This document shows positions 51,030 through 59,129 of a stretch of DNA of 64,000 nt, one piece after another (the stretch's first letter is position 1; each line of letters opens with the position of its first letter). The notes below the pieces were generated by a model. That model saw nothing but the letters and a program-made list of their open reading frames with translations. It was not told the origin of the DNA and did not search any database. Made by a program: the position numbers and the translations under genes. The DNA is from Schaalia odontolytica (GTDB lineage: Bacteria; Actinomycetota; Actinomycetes; Actinomycetales; Actinomycetaceae). Location of the stretch: positions 1,054,001-1,118,000 of the forward strand of contig NZ_CP046315.1 in the NCBI RefSeq assembly GCF_009730335.1. The letters run 5' to 3'.

Positions 51030-51045
51030 TCGAACATGTGTTCCA
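51030..51045. promoter_or_regulatory. LexA-binding (SOS) box upstream of recA
   Basis: TCGAACATGTGTTCCA matches the actinobacterial/Gram-positive SOS box TCGAAC-N4-GTTCGA at 11 of 12 defined positions. It lies 170 bases before recA, so the recA promoter should be close to it and repressed by LexA, whose gene is at the end of the window. Confidence 0.85.
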
Positions 51046-51214
51046 TTTAAGCTTGTGGGCGACGACGCTCCGACGCGTGTCATCCACAGGTGTGACGCGC
51101 GCGGGACGCAGATGACGATGGCCGGTCGCATACTCGTCATGTCGCCTCGGAGAGGGGTGGCATTCCAGGCCAGGACACCCGCAGGCCGGAGAGGCCGCAG
51201 ACGAAAGGAACACC

Positions 51215-52306
51215 ATGGCAGCCCGTAAAGCACCCGCCGCAAAGCCCGCGACCAACGATCGCAATAAGGCTCTCGAAGTCGCCCTGTCGCAGATTGATAA
51301 GCAGTTCGGCAAGGGCTCCGTCATGCGCCTGGGCGATGACAACCGCCCGCCCGTTCAGGTGATTCCCACGGGTTCCCTCGCTCTCGACGTCGCCCTCGGC
51401 ATCGGTGGCCTCCCGCGCGGACGAGTCATCGAGGTCTACGGCCCCGAGTCCTCCGGTAAGACCACGGTCGCTCTGCACGCCGTCGCCAACGCCCAGAAGG
51501 CCGGCGGCAACGCGGCCTTCATCGACGCTGAGCACGCTCTCGACCCCGTTTATGCGCGCGCCCTGGGTGTCGACACGGACTCCCTCCTGGTCTCCCAGCC
51601 CGACACGGGTGAGCAGGCCCTCGAGATTGCAGACATGCTGATCCGCTCTGGCGGCATCGACATCATCGTCATCGACTCTGTCGCGGCGCTCGTGCCCAAG
51701 GCGGAAATCGAAGGTGAGATGGGTGACTCTCACGTCGGCCTGCAGGCCCGTCTGATGAGCCAGGCCCTGCGTAAGATCACGGGCGCCCTGTCCGCGACCG
51801 GCACGACCGCGATCTTCATCAACCAGCTGCGCGAAAAGATCGGCGTCTTCTTCGGCTCCCCGGAGACCACGACGGGCGGTAAGGCCCTGAAGTTCTACGC
51901 ATCCGTGCGCATCGACGTGCGCCGTATTGAAACCCTCAAGGAGGCCGGTGCCCCCGTCGGTAACCGCACGCGCGCCAAGGTCGTCAAGAACAAGATGGCT
52001 CCGCCCTTCAAGCAAGCTGAGTTCGACATCGTCTACGGTAAGGGCATTTCGCGCGAGGGTTCGATCATCGACATGGGTGTCGAGGCCGGTATCGTGCGTA
52101 AGTCCGGCTCCTGGTTCACCTACGGGGACGACCAGCTGGGCCAGGGCAAGGAGAACGTGCGTCAGTTCCTCGTGGACAACCCCGAGCTGGCTAACGAGAT
52201 CGAACAGAAGATCCTCGTCTCGCTGGGCATCGGCGAGGCCCCGGATCCGGACCAGGCGTCCCAGGACGTGCCCGACATCGATCCTGATGAGGACGCGGGA
52301 TTCTGA
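51215..52306 (+). CDS. recA: Recombinase RecA
   Basis: Strand-exchange and SOS coprotease protein of 363 residues. It has Walker [30 protein letters not shown] (Walker B and L1 start), the MSQALRKI[22 protein letters not shown] L2 region, and an acidic C-terminus ([12 protein letters not shown]). GAAAGGAACACC precedes the ATG. A LexA box lies upstream and recX follows after three bases. Confidence 0.98.
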   Translation: MAARKAPAAKPATNDRNKALEVALSQIDKQFGKGSVMRLGDDNRPPVQVIPTGSLALDVALGIGGLPRGRVIEVYGPESSGKTTVALHAVANAQKAGGNAAFIDAEHALDPVYARALGVDTDSLLVSQPDTGEQALEIADMLIRSGGIDIIVIDSVAALVPKAEIEGEMGDSHVGLQARLMSQALRKITGALSATGTTAIFINQLREKIGVFFGSPETTTGGKALKFYASVRIDVRRIETLKEAGAPVGNRTRAKVVKNKMAPPFKQAEFDIVYGKGISREGSIIDMGVEAGIVRKSGSWFTYGDDQLGQGKENVRQFLVDNPELANEIEQKILVSLGIGEAPDPDQASQDVPDIDPDEDAGF

Positions 52307-52309
52307 GTC

Positions 52310-52936
52310 GTGGTCCGCTACCTGGATCCTGAAGATCATCCCGAGCTGGGGGAGGAGCGCCGCCGGTGTTGCTCACCGGGCGAGAGGCTCGCGCGTGCCC
52401 GTGAACGCAATGCGGCCCTGACGGGCACGGCGGCGATCGAGGCCGCGCGCGAGGTTGCCCTGCGTAAGCTCGACGCGCGCGCGTGTTCTCGCTCGGAGTT
52501 GACCAGCGCGATCGAAGGGCGAGGCTTCAGTGCCAAGATCGCCGTCGAGGTCGTCGACCGTCTTGAGGCCGTTGGTCTGGTCGATGATCAGGCGTACGCG
52601 GACGCGCTCGTCCGCTCGCGTTTTTCTGGGACCGGAGCGTCCGGTCGTGCACTGCGCGAGGTTCTCGTGCGCAAGGGGCTGGACTCTTCGACGATCGAGC
52701 GTGCCCTGTCTCAGATCGATCGGGATGACGAGGCGGAGCGTGCGGCCCAGCTGGTGGCTCGCAAACGTCGCTCCCTTGCGGGTGTCCCGCGCGAGACTGC
52801 CTACCGTAGACTGAGTTCCATGCTCGCACGCAAGGGGTATTCGCCGTCTGTTGCGTCTGCCGCTGTGCGCGACGCCCTCGACACGTGGGGCGAAGAGGAT
52901 AGCGGTACTGAGGAGGCCTGGCAGTGGGGACTCTGA
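52310..52936 (+). CDS. recX: RecA regulator RecX
   Basis: Modulates RecA filaments. The 208-residue product has the three-helix RecX repeats (ALRKLDARACSRSELTSAIE, GLVDDQAYADALVRSRF and SSMLARKGYSPSVASAAVRD). The GTG at 52310 is three bases after recA; the real start could be further in, because the first 35 residues are not conserved. Confidence 0.9.
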   Translation: MVRYLDPEDHPELGEERRRCCSPGERLARARERNAALTGTAAIEAAREVALRKLDARACSRSELTSAIEGRGFSAKIAVEVVDRLEAVGLVDDQAYADALVRSRFSGTGASGRALREVLVRKGLDSSTIERALSQIDRDDEAERAAQLVARKRRSLAGVPRETAYRRLSSMLARKGYSPSVASAAVRDALDTWGEEDSGTEEAWQWGL

Positions 52937-53436
52937 TTGCAGTAAGCGATGAGGCGCTCGCCGACCTGATAGCGGATCTGACGCAGCGCGGTCTGACGAT
53001 CGCGACGGCGGAATCGCTAACCGGAGGTGGCCTCGTCGCGCGCCTCGTGGACGTACCCGGCGCCTCTCACGTCGTGCGTGGGGGTGCGTGCACCTACGCG
53101 GTTGATACCAAGGCCTCGGTGCTGGGCGTTTCGGAGAGCCAGTTGGCGGCGACGGGGCCGGTGAACGAACAGGTTGCTCGTCAGATGGCCCGAGGGGCGC
53201 GCGAGCTGTTCCGCGCAGACATCGGCGTATCGACGACCGGTGTCGCGGGACCGGGGCCCGCTGACGGTTTCCCCGCAGGAACCGTCCACGTCGCCTGCGC
53301 TCATCCGGCGGGGGAGGAGCACCGCCTCCTGCATCTCGACGGTCAGCGCGCGGCGGTGCGCGCGGGCGCGATCGACGCTGCTATCGCCCTGGTGCGTGAC
53401 GTGCTCGACTTCGCCGGTGCGCAGGTGGGCGACTAG
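52924..53436 (+). CDS. pncC: CinA C-terminal-domain protein (nicotinamide-nucleotide amidase, PncC type)
   Basis: A stand-alone CinA_C domain of 170 residues with the catalytic [20 protein letters not shown] and [20 protein letters not shown] segments. Members deamidate nicotinamide mononucleotide for NAD recycling. The N-terminal COG1058 half of full-length CinA is absent, which is normal for PncC. The GTG at 52924 overlaps the recX end by 13 bases. Confidence 0.9.
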   Translation: MGTLIAVSDEALADLIADLTQRGLTIATAESLTGGGLVARLVDVPGASHVVRGGACTYAVDTKASVLGVSESQLAATGPVNEQVARQMARGARELFRADIGVSTTGVAGPGPADGFPAGTVHVACAHPAGEEHRLLHLDGQRAAVRAGAIDAAIALVRDVLDFAGAQVGD

Positions 53437-53448
53437 ACTTCACTGCGA
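53434..53448 (+). promoter_or_regulatory. -10 element of a probable leaderless miaB transcript
   Basis: TAGACT (53434-53439) spans the pncC stop and ends eight bases before the miaB ATG. No SD is present. Confidence 0.4.
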
Positions 53449-54986
53449 TGAATACGATGACGCAGGACGGCACCGCGCTTCCCCGCACCTACGCGGTGCG
53501 CACGCTCGGCTGCCAGATGAATGAACACGACTCCGAACGAATGGCGGGTCTGCTGGAGCAGGCCGGCCTCATCCCCGTTGAGCAGGTCCCCGAGGCTGCC
53601 GCCCGCGCGACCGACGCCGGTGACATGGGCGCCGACGTCATCGTCATCAACACCTGCTCCGTCCGTGAGAACGCGGCGACCCGCCTCTTCGGTAATCTCG
53701 GCCAGCTCGCTTCCGTCAAGCGTGCGCGTCCCGGCATGCAGATTGCGGTCGGTGGCTGTCTTGCCCAGCAGATGCGTGACGGTATCGTTCAGAAGGCTCC
53801 GTGGGTGGATGCCGTCTTCGGCACGCACAACATCGACGTGCTTCCGGCGCTCCTGCGCCGTGCCGAGCATAACCGCGCGGCCGCCGTCGAGATCGAGGAA
53901 TCCCTCAAGGTCTTTCCTTCGACCCTGCCTACCCACCGCGAGAGCGCGTACGCAGCATGGGTGTCGATCTCCGTGGGGTGCAACAACACCTGCACGTTCT
54001 GCATCGTCCCGCACCTGCGCGGCAAGGAACGCGACCGCCGTCCCGGCGACATTCTCGCCGAGGTGGAGGCCGTCGCCTCGCAGGGCGCCATCGAGGTGAC
54101 CCTGCTGGGTCAGAACGTCAACTCCTACGGCGTCGGCTTCGGTGAGCGCGGCGCGTTCGCCGACCTGCTGCGCGCCGTCGGGCGCGTCGAGGGCATCGAG
54201 CGCGTGCGCTTCACATCGCCCCACCCCGCAGCCTTCACGGATGACGTGATCGCCGCTATGGCGCAGACCCCCACGGTCATGCCGAGCCTGCACATGCCCC
54301 TGCAATCCGGGTCGGACGCGATCCTGCGTCAGATGCGCCGCTCCTACCGTCGTGAGCGTTTCATGGGCATCCTGGAGCGCGTGCGCGCGGCTATTCCGGA
54401 GGCTGCGATTACCACCGACATCATCGTTGGCTTCCCGGGAGAGACTGAGGAAGACTTCCAGGCGACCCTCGACGTCGTCGAGCAGGCTCGTTTCTCCTCC
54501 GCCTTTACGTTCCTGTACTCTCCGCGCCCGGGTACGCCCGCCGCGGACCGCGAGGACCAGGTGCCCGACGATGTGGCGCTCGAACGCTACCAGCGCCTCG
54601 TCAAGCTTCAGGAGCGCATCTGCGCCGAGGATAACGCCGCGCTGGCGGGGACCGAGGTCGAGGTCCTCGTCTCCGAGGGTGATTGCCGCAAGGATGGCGC
54701 CACGCACCGTATTTCGGGACGCGCCCGCGACAACCGTCTCGTGCACGTCGCCCTCCCCGAGGGGATGGCCGAGGAGGATCGTCCGCGCCCGGGCGACATG
54801 ATCCGCGCGACCGTCACCTACGGCGCGCCGCACCACCTGATCGCCGACTCGGGCACGCAGGGCGGCCTGTTCGAGGTGCGCCGCACGCGCGCCGGTGACG
54901 CGTGGGAGGCCCGTCAGGCCTCGGACGAACCCGACAACACGGTGTCGCTGGGTATCCCCACGCTGCGCGTGGGAGCCCCGAGCTGA
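53448..54986 (+). CDS. miaB: tRNA-2-methylthio-N6-isopentenyladenosine37 synthase
   Basis: Radical-SAM enzyme that adds the methylthio group to i6A37 of tRNA. The 512-residue product has the UPF0004 domain ([14 protein letters not shown]), the CxxxCxxC cluster site in [20 protein letters not shown], and a C-terminal TRAM domain. The start is either ATG at 53448 or 53457. MiaA, which makes its substrate, is encoded 1.4 kb downstream beyond the ybjN pair. Confidence 0.96.
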   Translation: MNTMTQDGTALPRTYAVRTLGCQMNEHDSERMAGLLEQAGLIPVEQVPEAAARATDAGDMGADVIVINTCSVRENAATRLFGNLGQLASVKRARPGMQIAVGGCLAQQMRDGIVQKAPWVDAVFGTHNIDVLPALLRRAEHNRAAAVEIEESLKVFPSTLPTHRESAYAAWVSISVGCNNTCTFCIVPHLRGKERDRRPGDILAEVEAVASQGAIEVTLLGQNVNSYGVGFGERGAFADLLRAVGRVEGIERVRFTSPHPAAFTDDVIAAMAQTPTVMPSLHMPLQSGSDAILRQMRRSYRRERFMGILERVRAAIPEAAITTDIIVGFPGETEEDFQATLDVVEQARFSSAFTFLYSPRPGTPAADREDQVPDDVALERYQRLVKLQERICAEDNAALAGTEVEVLVSEGDCRKDGATHRISGRARDNRLVHVALPEGMAEEDRPRPGDMIRATVTYGAPHHLIADSGTQGGLFEVRRTRAGDAWEARQASDEPDNTVSLGIPTLRVGAPS

Positions 54987-55000
54987 CCCTGATCTGCACT

Positions 55001-55042
55001 GATGTGAGCCTCCTCGGGCAGTGGCCCGAGGAGGCTCACATC
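55001..55042. terminator. Terminator after miaB
   Basis: A perfect 19-bp stem (55001-55019 with 55024-55042) and four-base loop AGTG. CTGCA and TGCAG extend it outward with a bulge. Confidence 0.88.
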
Positions 55043-55200
55043 TGCAGAGGTGCCGCGCGCGATGAGCGCTGCACGTTTGATCGTTTGTCTCAGTGACAAG
55101 CGAGAAAATGTCTCATTGAAATGCGCATGTGACGCACGACTCCTGCGTTACTTTTGTGTCATGGCGATCGTCACGACGACGAGGCGATCGACATGCGGGA

Positions 55201-55315
55201 GCACTCTCGGTAGTGCGGGTCGATTCGAGCCCCCCTATGCGACCCGTGGCCTCCCAGCGTACGCGGTACGCGCCGCGCCTTCGCATGTAGTCGGCGCACA
55301 CTCCACCGAGAGTGC
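55201..55315 (+). other. Intergenic region that can fold into a closed multi-hairpin structure
   Basis: A 10-bp outer stem, GCACTCTCGG (55201-55210) with CCGAGAGTGC (55306-55315), encloses three hairpins. They are CGGGTCG/CGACCCG (55216-55222 with 55240-55246), GCGTAC/GTACGC (55257-55262 with 55266-55271), and GCGCC/GGCGC (55275-55279 with 55293-55297). It is not a tRNA: the T-arm-like GGGTCGATTCGAGCCC cannot form a proper stem. The outer 3' arm overlaps the next terminator hairpin, so the two folds exclude each other. The rest of 55043-55369 shows no gene. Confidence 0.4.
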
Positions 55316-55346
55316 CCCGCTCCTCCCAACGGAGGAACGGGGCACT
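55311..55346. terminator. Hairpin between miaB and the convergent ybjN genes
   Basis: AGTGCCCCG (55311-55319) and CGGGGCACT (55338-55346) flank an inner TCCTCC/GGAGGA hairpin, close to the end of the minus-strand gene. Confidence 0.75.
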
Positions 55347-55369
55347 ATTCGTTGGATGCGCGGCTGGCG

Positions 55370-55900
55370 TTACTGGGCAGACTCTGCCAGCAGGCCGGGC
55401 AGTTCCTGAGCCGCCGACAGGCCGATGATGAGGCCGCGGCGCAGCATCGCGTGAATCTGGCGGTCCGAGAGGCCCTCGCCCACGAAGAAACGCGAGGCGG
55501 CTACCAGGACCCACCTGCCCTCGTCTTCGATCGGGATGACGGTGGGCTGCAGGTGTTCGGTGTTCCAGTGGTTGGCGACCGCCTGGAGGGACAGCTCGGT
55601 GTGGCCCTCGCCCTCGGGTTCGATGCGGGTCTCGATCTGCAGCCAGGGGGCGTCGACCGGCTCGCGGTGAATCTGGAAACGCACGTCCTCCAGCTGGGTA
55701 ACGGCGATGAACTCGCTCGACCCGTGGGGCAGTCCGTCGCCTTCGAGGACGTTCTCGATGCGAGCGATGCTCACCTCGGCGACCTCAGTGCCCCACTTCG
55801 CGGCGTACTCGTCGGCCTCCATCGCGGGGGAGGGGGCGGGCGTGGCCTCGGAAACGGCCTCGCCGCCCTCGCCGAAGGTAAAGCTCTTCCACTCAGGCAT
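55370..55900 (-). CDS. YbjN-domain protein, second of pair
   Basis: A 176-residue cytoplasmic protein with a YbjN-like fold (chaperone-like, related to type III secretion chaperone structures). Its core is RIENVLEGDGLPHGSSEF, VRFQIHREPVDAPWLQIETR and GLSDRQIHAMLRRGLIIGLS. The ATG at 55900 follows AGGAGGGCACC. It overlaps the upstream ybjN gene by eight bases. YbjN proteins affect stress responses in other bacteria; the role here is unknown. Confidence 0.8.
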   Translation of the reverse strand: MPEWKSFTFGEGGEAVSEATPAPSPAMEADEYAAKWGTEVAEVSIARIENVLEGDGLPHGSSEFIAVTQLEDVRFQIHREPVDAPWLQIETRIEPEGEGHTELSLQAVANHWNTEHLQPTVIPIEDEGRWVLVAASRFFVGEGLSDRQIHAMLRRGLIIGLSAAQELPGLLAESAQ

Positions 55901-56339
55901 TGGTGCCCTCCTTGGTCCACTGGTCGGGGAACATGATGTCGAGCTGGTTCATCATGGCGACTGCGGCCATGATGAACTGGGAGACCTCGGCAGCGACCTG
56001 GTCGTCCGTCGCACCCACGACCCAGTTGAAAGTGTGCTGCAGGTGCAGGGCGATCGCGCCGGTCTCGGTCGTGCCGGAGGTGACCTTCGGCAGGTAGGTG
56101 GAGGCGTTGAGGCGACGCACCGCGGAGGCGATCTGATCGGCGTGCGAGGGATCGAAGAAACGTGGGTAGTCGGCGACGCCCTGGGCGGGGTGGCCCTCGG
56201 GGACAGCGATGCGGACGGTGCGGTTCGGCAGGATGGCCGCGACCTGGCCGGTGCTGGACACGAAGGGGATAAGCCCCACGGCCTCGACCGCTCGGGTGAT
56301 CCGGTCGAGGGTGACCGGGAGAGTGTCAGTTGTGCTCAT
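55893..56339 (-). CDS. YbjN-domain protein, first of pair
   Basis: A 148-residue paralogue. It begins MSTTDTLPVTLDRITRAVEA and contains the same pattern: TVRIAVPEGHPAQ, ADQIASAVRRLNASTYLPKV and VSQFIMAAVAMMNQLDIMFP. A long in-frame upstream extension covers miaA and is an antisense artefact, so the ATG at 56339 is chosen. It is divergent from miaA with a 60-base shared promoter region. Such tandem YbjN pairs beside miaB/miaA are common in actinobacteria. Confidence 0.82.
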   Translation of the reverse strand: MSTTDTLPVTLDRITRAVEAVGLIPFVSSTGQVAAILPNRTVRIAVPEGHPAQGVADYPRFFDPSHADQIASAVRRLNASTYLPKVTSGTTETGAIALHLQHTFNWVVGATDDQVAAEVSQFIMAAVAMMNQLDIMFPDQWTKEGTNA

Positions 56340-56386
56340 GGTCTTAAGCCTAGCCGTTGTTGGGTGGTATCTGCGGGAGGCACCCG

Positions 56387-56400
56387 TACACTGGTGGCCA
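56387..56400 (+). promoter_or_regulatory. -10 element of a probable leaderless miaA transcript
   Basis: TACACT (56387-56392) ends seven bases before the A of the miaA ATG and no SD is present. Confidence 0.4.
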
Positions 56401-57389
56401 TGGAGACATCGGTGAGGCGCGCGTCGGACGTCCTGTGCGCGGTTGTAGGGCCCACGGCCTCGGGCAAGTCGGATCTGGCCCTGGAGCTGGCCTGCGTGCT
56501 TCCGGGTGCGCTGGGTGCGAGCGGCGCGGGCGAGATTGTTTCCGCGGACGCCCTGCAGCTCTATCGCGGCATGGACGTGGGGACGGCGAAGACCCCGGTG
56601 GAGGAGCGCCGCGGGATCGCCCATCACCAGATTGACGTGCTCGAGGTTCGCGACGAGGCCTCGGTGGCCGCCTACCAGAAGCACGCGCGAGCCGACGTGG
56701 CGGGCATTCACGAGCGCGAAGGCGTCGCGGTGGTCGCGGGAGGCTCCGGCCTCTATCAGCGTGCCCTCCTGGACGTCATCGAGTTCCCGGGCACGGACCC
56801 GGCTGTGCGCGCCCGCCTCGAAGAAGAAGCAGAGGGGCCGATGGGCTCGCGCGGCCTGCACGATCGCCTGACCCAGCTCGACCCGGTCTCGGCTGAGCGC
56901 ATCGACCCGCACAACGCCCGCCGGATCATCCGCGCCCTCGAAGTCATCGAGCTGACCGGGCGCCCCTATTCGGCGTCCATGCCCCGCCACGAGTTCGTGG
57001 CGCCCTCGCTCATGGTGGCGCTGCGCCGCCCGATGGAGGAACTGGACGGCCGCATCGCGGTGCGTACCCGCGCCATGATGGACGGCGGACTCATCGAGGA
57101 AGTGCGTGCCCTCATCGATGTGGGCCTGCGCGAGGCGAAGACCGCCTCCCGCGCCACGGGATACGCCCAGGCGCTCGCGGTCATCGACGGACAGATGAGC
57201 GAGGACGAGGCCGTGGAATCTATCGCGCTGGCCACGCGTCAGCTGGCGCGCCGCCAGGTCAAGTGGCTGCGGCCGGACCCGCGCGTGCACTGGTTGGACG
57301 TGGAGAATTTCGACTCGAACGAGGCCGTGGCGCGCCACGTCGTCGAGCTGACGCAGCGCGAGGCAGAGTCCTCCCTGGGACGCTCGTAA
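56400..57389 (+). CDS. miaA: tRNA dimethylallyltransferase
   Basis: Transfers the isopentenyl group to A37 of tRNA, the step before MiaB. The 329-residue product has the P-loop GPTASGKSD near residue 19, SADALQLYRGMDVGTAKTPV and the HHQIDVLEV segment. It ends with the ARRQVKWLRPDPRVHWLD basic region. The ATG at 56400 is preferred over a much longer frame that overlaps the ybjN genes. Confidence 0.95.
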   Translation: METSVRRASDVLCAVVGPTASGKSDLALELACVLPGALGASGAGEIVSADALQLYRGMDVGTAKTPVEERRGIAHHQIDVLEVRDEASVAAYQKHARADVAGIHEREGVAVVAGGSGLYQRALLDVIEFPGTDPAVRARLEEEAEGPMGSRGLHDRLTQLDPVSAERIDPHNARRIIRALEVIELTGRPYSASMPRHEFVAPSLMVALRRPMEELDGRIAVRTRAMMDGGLIEEVRALIDVGLREAKTASRATGYAQALAVIDGQMSEDEAVESIALATRQLARRQVKWLRPDPRVHWLDVENFDSNEAVARHVVELTQREAESSLGRS

Positions 57390-57436
57390 CGCGGGCGGGG
57401 GCTGCGCGCCCTGGAGTCGGGGGTTACGGTGGAGCC

Positions 57437-58360
57437 ATGATGAACACGCAGCTGCCCGCCCACGCCCGCGTCGTCAAGGCCCACGGTGCCGGTAATTCCT
57501 TCGTCGTCGCCACGGACCAATACGACGACTACGACCCCAGCGAGGTCGAGGTTGCGACGCTGTGCTCGCCGGCCTTCGGAATCGGCGCGGATGGCTTTAT
57601 CCGGGCCGTTGAACGCGACGGCCTGTGGTTCATGGACTATCGCAACGCGGACGGCTCGAAGGCGGAGATGTGCGGTAATGGCGTGCGCGTATTCGTCGAT
57701 CACCTGCGGCGCGAGGGCCTCGTGGATCTGCCGATTGGGCAGACGCTGGACGTGGCCACGCGCGGCGGCATCAAGCGCGTGACCCCTGAATCCGAGGACG
57801 AGGGGCAGGGGGCGAGCTACCGTGTCGACATGGGGTCGGCGGCCTCTCCGGCGCGCGAGACGATCGACGTGCGAGTTCCCGGTATTGACGCGGTCCTGGG
57901 CGGTATCTGGGTGGACATGCCCAACCCGCACACGGTTGTCGAGCTTGCCGACGAGGAGACCTTGCGCGGCGTCTTCCTGCCCACCGTTGACGTCTCGCAG
58001 ATCCCGCAGGCCCAGCGTCCCTCCTATGATCCGGCGCCCCAGGCGGGGACGAACCTCGAGCTGGTCGTCGACCTGACCGAGCCGGGTGGGGAGCGTGGGC
58101 ACATCGTGATGCGCGTGCTGGAACGAGGCGTGGGGGAGACCCAGGCATGCGGAACCGGGTGCTGCGCGGCGGCCCTCGCCACGGCCCTGCGTCGCGGCCC
58201 CGGTGCGCCCACCCAGTGGGTCGTCGACATTCCGGGCGGAACGGTCATCGTTGGCCTCGACGGCGTCATCGATTGGTCGGGGGAGAGCCCCCGGATCACG
58301 GACGCCTCGGTGTTCCTCACCGGCCCCGCGACCCGAGTCGCGGAGATCCACCTGCCCTGA
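57437..58360 (+). CDS. dapF: Diaminopimelate epimerase
   Basis: Interconverts LL- and meso-diaminopimelate for peptidoglycan and lysine. The 307-residue product has both active-site cysteines, in AEMCGNGVRVF and ETQACGTGCCAAALAT, and the opening KAHGAGNSFVV. TACGGT ends six bases before the ATG at 57437, and GGAGCC lies between, so either a leaderless or a weak-SD start is possible. It works with dapA and dapB upstream. Confidence 0.95.
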   Translation: MMNTQLPAHARVVKAHGAGNSFVVATDQYDDYDPSEVEVATLCSPAFGIGADGFIRAVERDGLWFMDYRNADGSKAEMCGNGVRVFVDHLRREGLVDLPIGQTLDVATRGGIKRVTPESEDEGQGASYRVDMGSAASPARETIDVRVPGIDAVLGGIWVDMPNPHTVVELADEETLRGVFLPTVDVSQIPQAQRPSYDPAPQAGTNLELVVDLTEPGGERGHIVMRVLERGVGETQACGTGCCAAALATALRRGPGAPTQWVVDIPGGTVIVGLDGVIDWSGESPRITDASVFLTGPATRVAEIHLP

Positions 58361-58390
58361 GCACGGCCCCCAGAAAACGGTGCCGGAGAG

Positions 58391-58416
58391 CGCGACGAGG
58401 CCCCGGCCTCGTCGCG
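58391..58416. terminator. Bidirectional terminator between dapF and the RsmC-like gene
   Basis: CGCGACGAGGCC and GGCCTCGTCGCG form a 12-bp palindrome. GCCCCGGCCTCGT (58400-58412) is an exact copy of the recurring 13-bp word. Confidence 0.8.
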
Positions 58417-58429
58417 GAAGAGGCGGGCG

Positions 58430-59044
58430 TCAGGCGGAGCGGACCTCGATGATGCGGAAGCCCTTCTTGGACGCGTACTTCGAGGCCTGGAAGCCCTGGC
58501 CGTTCAGCCACGTGATCAGTGAATCCGCGCCCAGGTTGCGCTGGACGACGAGATAGGCGACGCCGGTGGGGGCGAGCCTGCCCAGCCATGCCAGCAGCAT
58601 CTCGTGCATTGCGTCCTTGCCGACGCGCACGGGCGGGTTCGACCAGATGACGTCGAATCGGGTATCCGACTCCTGAGACGAGGTCAGCGCCTCCTCCGCC
58701 TTGAGTGCGCGCACCCCCTTCGCCCCGTTGGACTGGGCGTTGCGCTGCGTCAGATCCACCGCGCGAGAGTTCACGTCCACCGCCCACACGTCGGCATTCG
58801 GGGACTCCAACGACATGATCGTTGCGATCGGCCCCCACCCGCAGCCCAGGTCCAGGAAGGTCCCGTCCTCGGGCAGGTCCGGGGCGATCTCCAGGAGCTG
58901 GCGCGTGCCCAGATCGAGCTTAGAACCCGAAAACACGCGCGACGACACGCGCATTGACAGATCGAAGCCGCGCGCGCTCACCTCGATCGTGCGGATCTCC
59001 TCCGCGCTCGCAGGGGAAGAGTCGGTGAAATACTGTTCGTCCAC
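58430..59044 (-). CDS. RsmC/RlmG-like class I SAM methyltransferase
   Basis: Predicted rRNA guanine-N2 methyltransferase, 204 residues. The SAM-binding motif is LDLGCGWGPIATIMS, acidic motif II is VWAVDVNSRAV, and the catalytic NPP is in VIWSNPPVRVG. It is the short form: only the C-terminal catalytic half of E. coli RsmC. The GTG at 59044 (MDEQYFTDSSP) is chosen; an upstream in-frame extension of 48 codons runs into the hflX region and is not conserved-looking. It is divergent from hflX. Confidence 0.85.
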   Translation of the reverse strand: MDEQYFTDSSPASAEEIRTIEVSARGFDLSMRVSSRVFSGSKLDLGTRQLLEIAPDLPEDGTFLDLGCGWGPIATIMSLESPNADVWAVDVNSRAVDLTQRNAQSNGAKGVRALKAEEALTSSQESDTRFDVIWSNPPVRVGKDAMHEMLLAWLGRLAPTGVAYLVVQRNLGADSLITWLNGQGFQASKYASKKGFRIIEVRSA

Positions 59045-59129
59045 GGAAGAAAGCCTATCGCGCCCGCGTGCGCAGGCGCAGATGGGGGCGGCGCGTGCGA
59101 CACTAGAAGCCCCCACGAAAAGGATGGTT

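Noticed and set aside
55213-55235. T-arm-like GGGTCGATTCGAGCCC suggesting a tRNA
   Set aside because: No matching acceptor, D or anticodon arms can be formed, and the T-stem does not pair.
55707-56399. Long N-terminal extension of MiaA
   Set aside because: It overlaps both ybjN genes in antisense and shows no similarity; the ATG at 56400 gives the normal family length.
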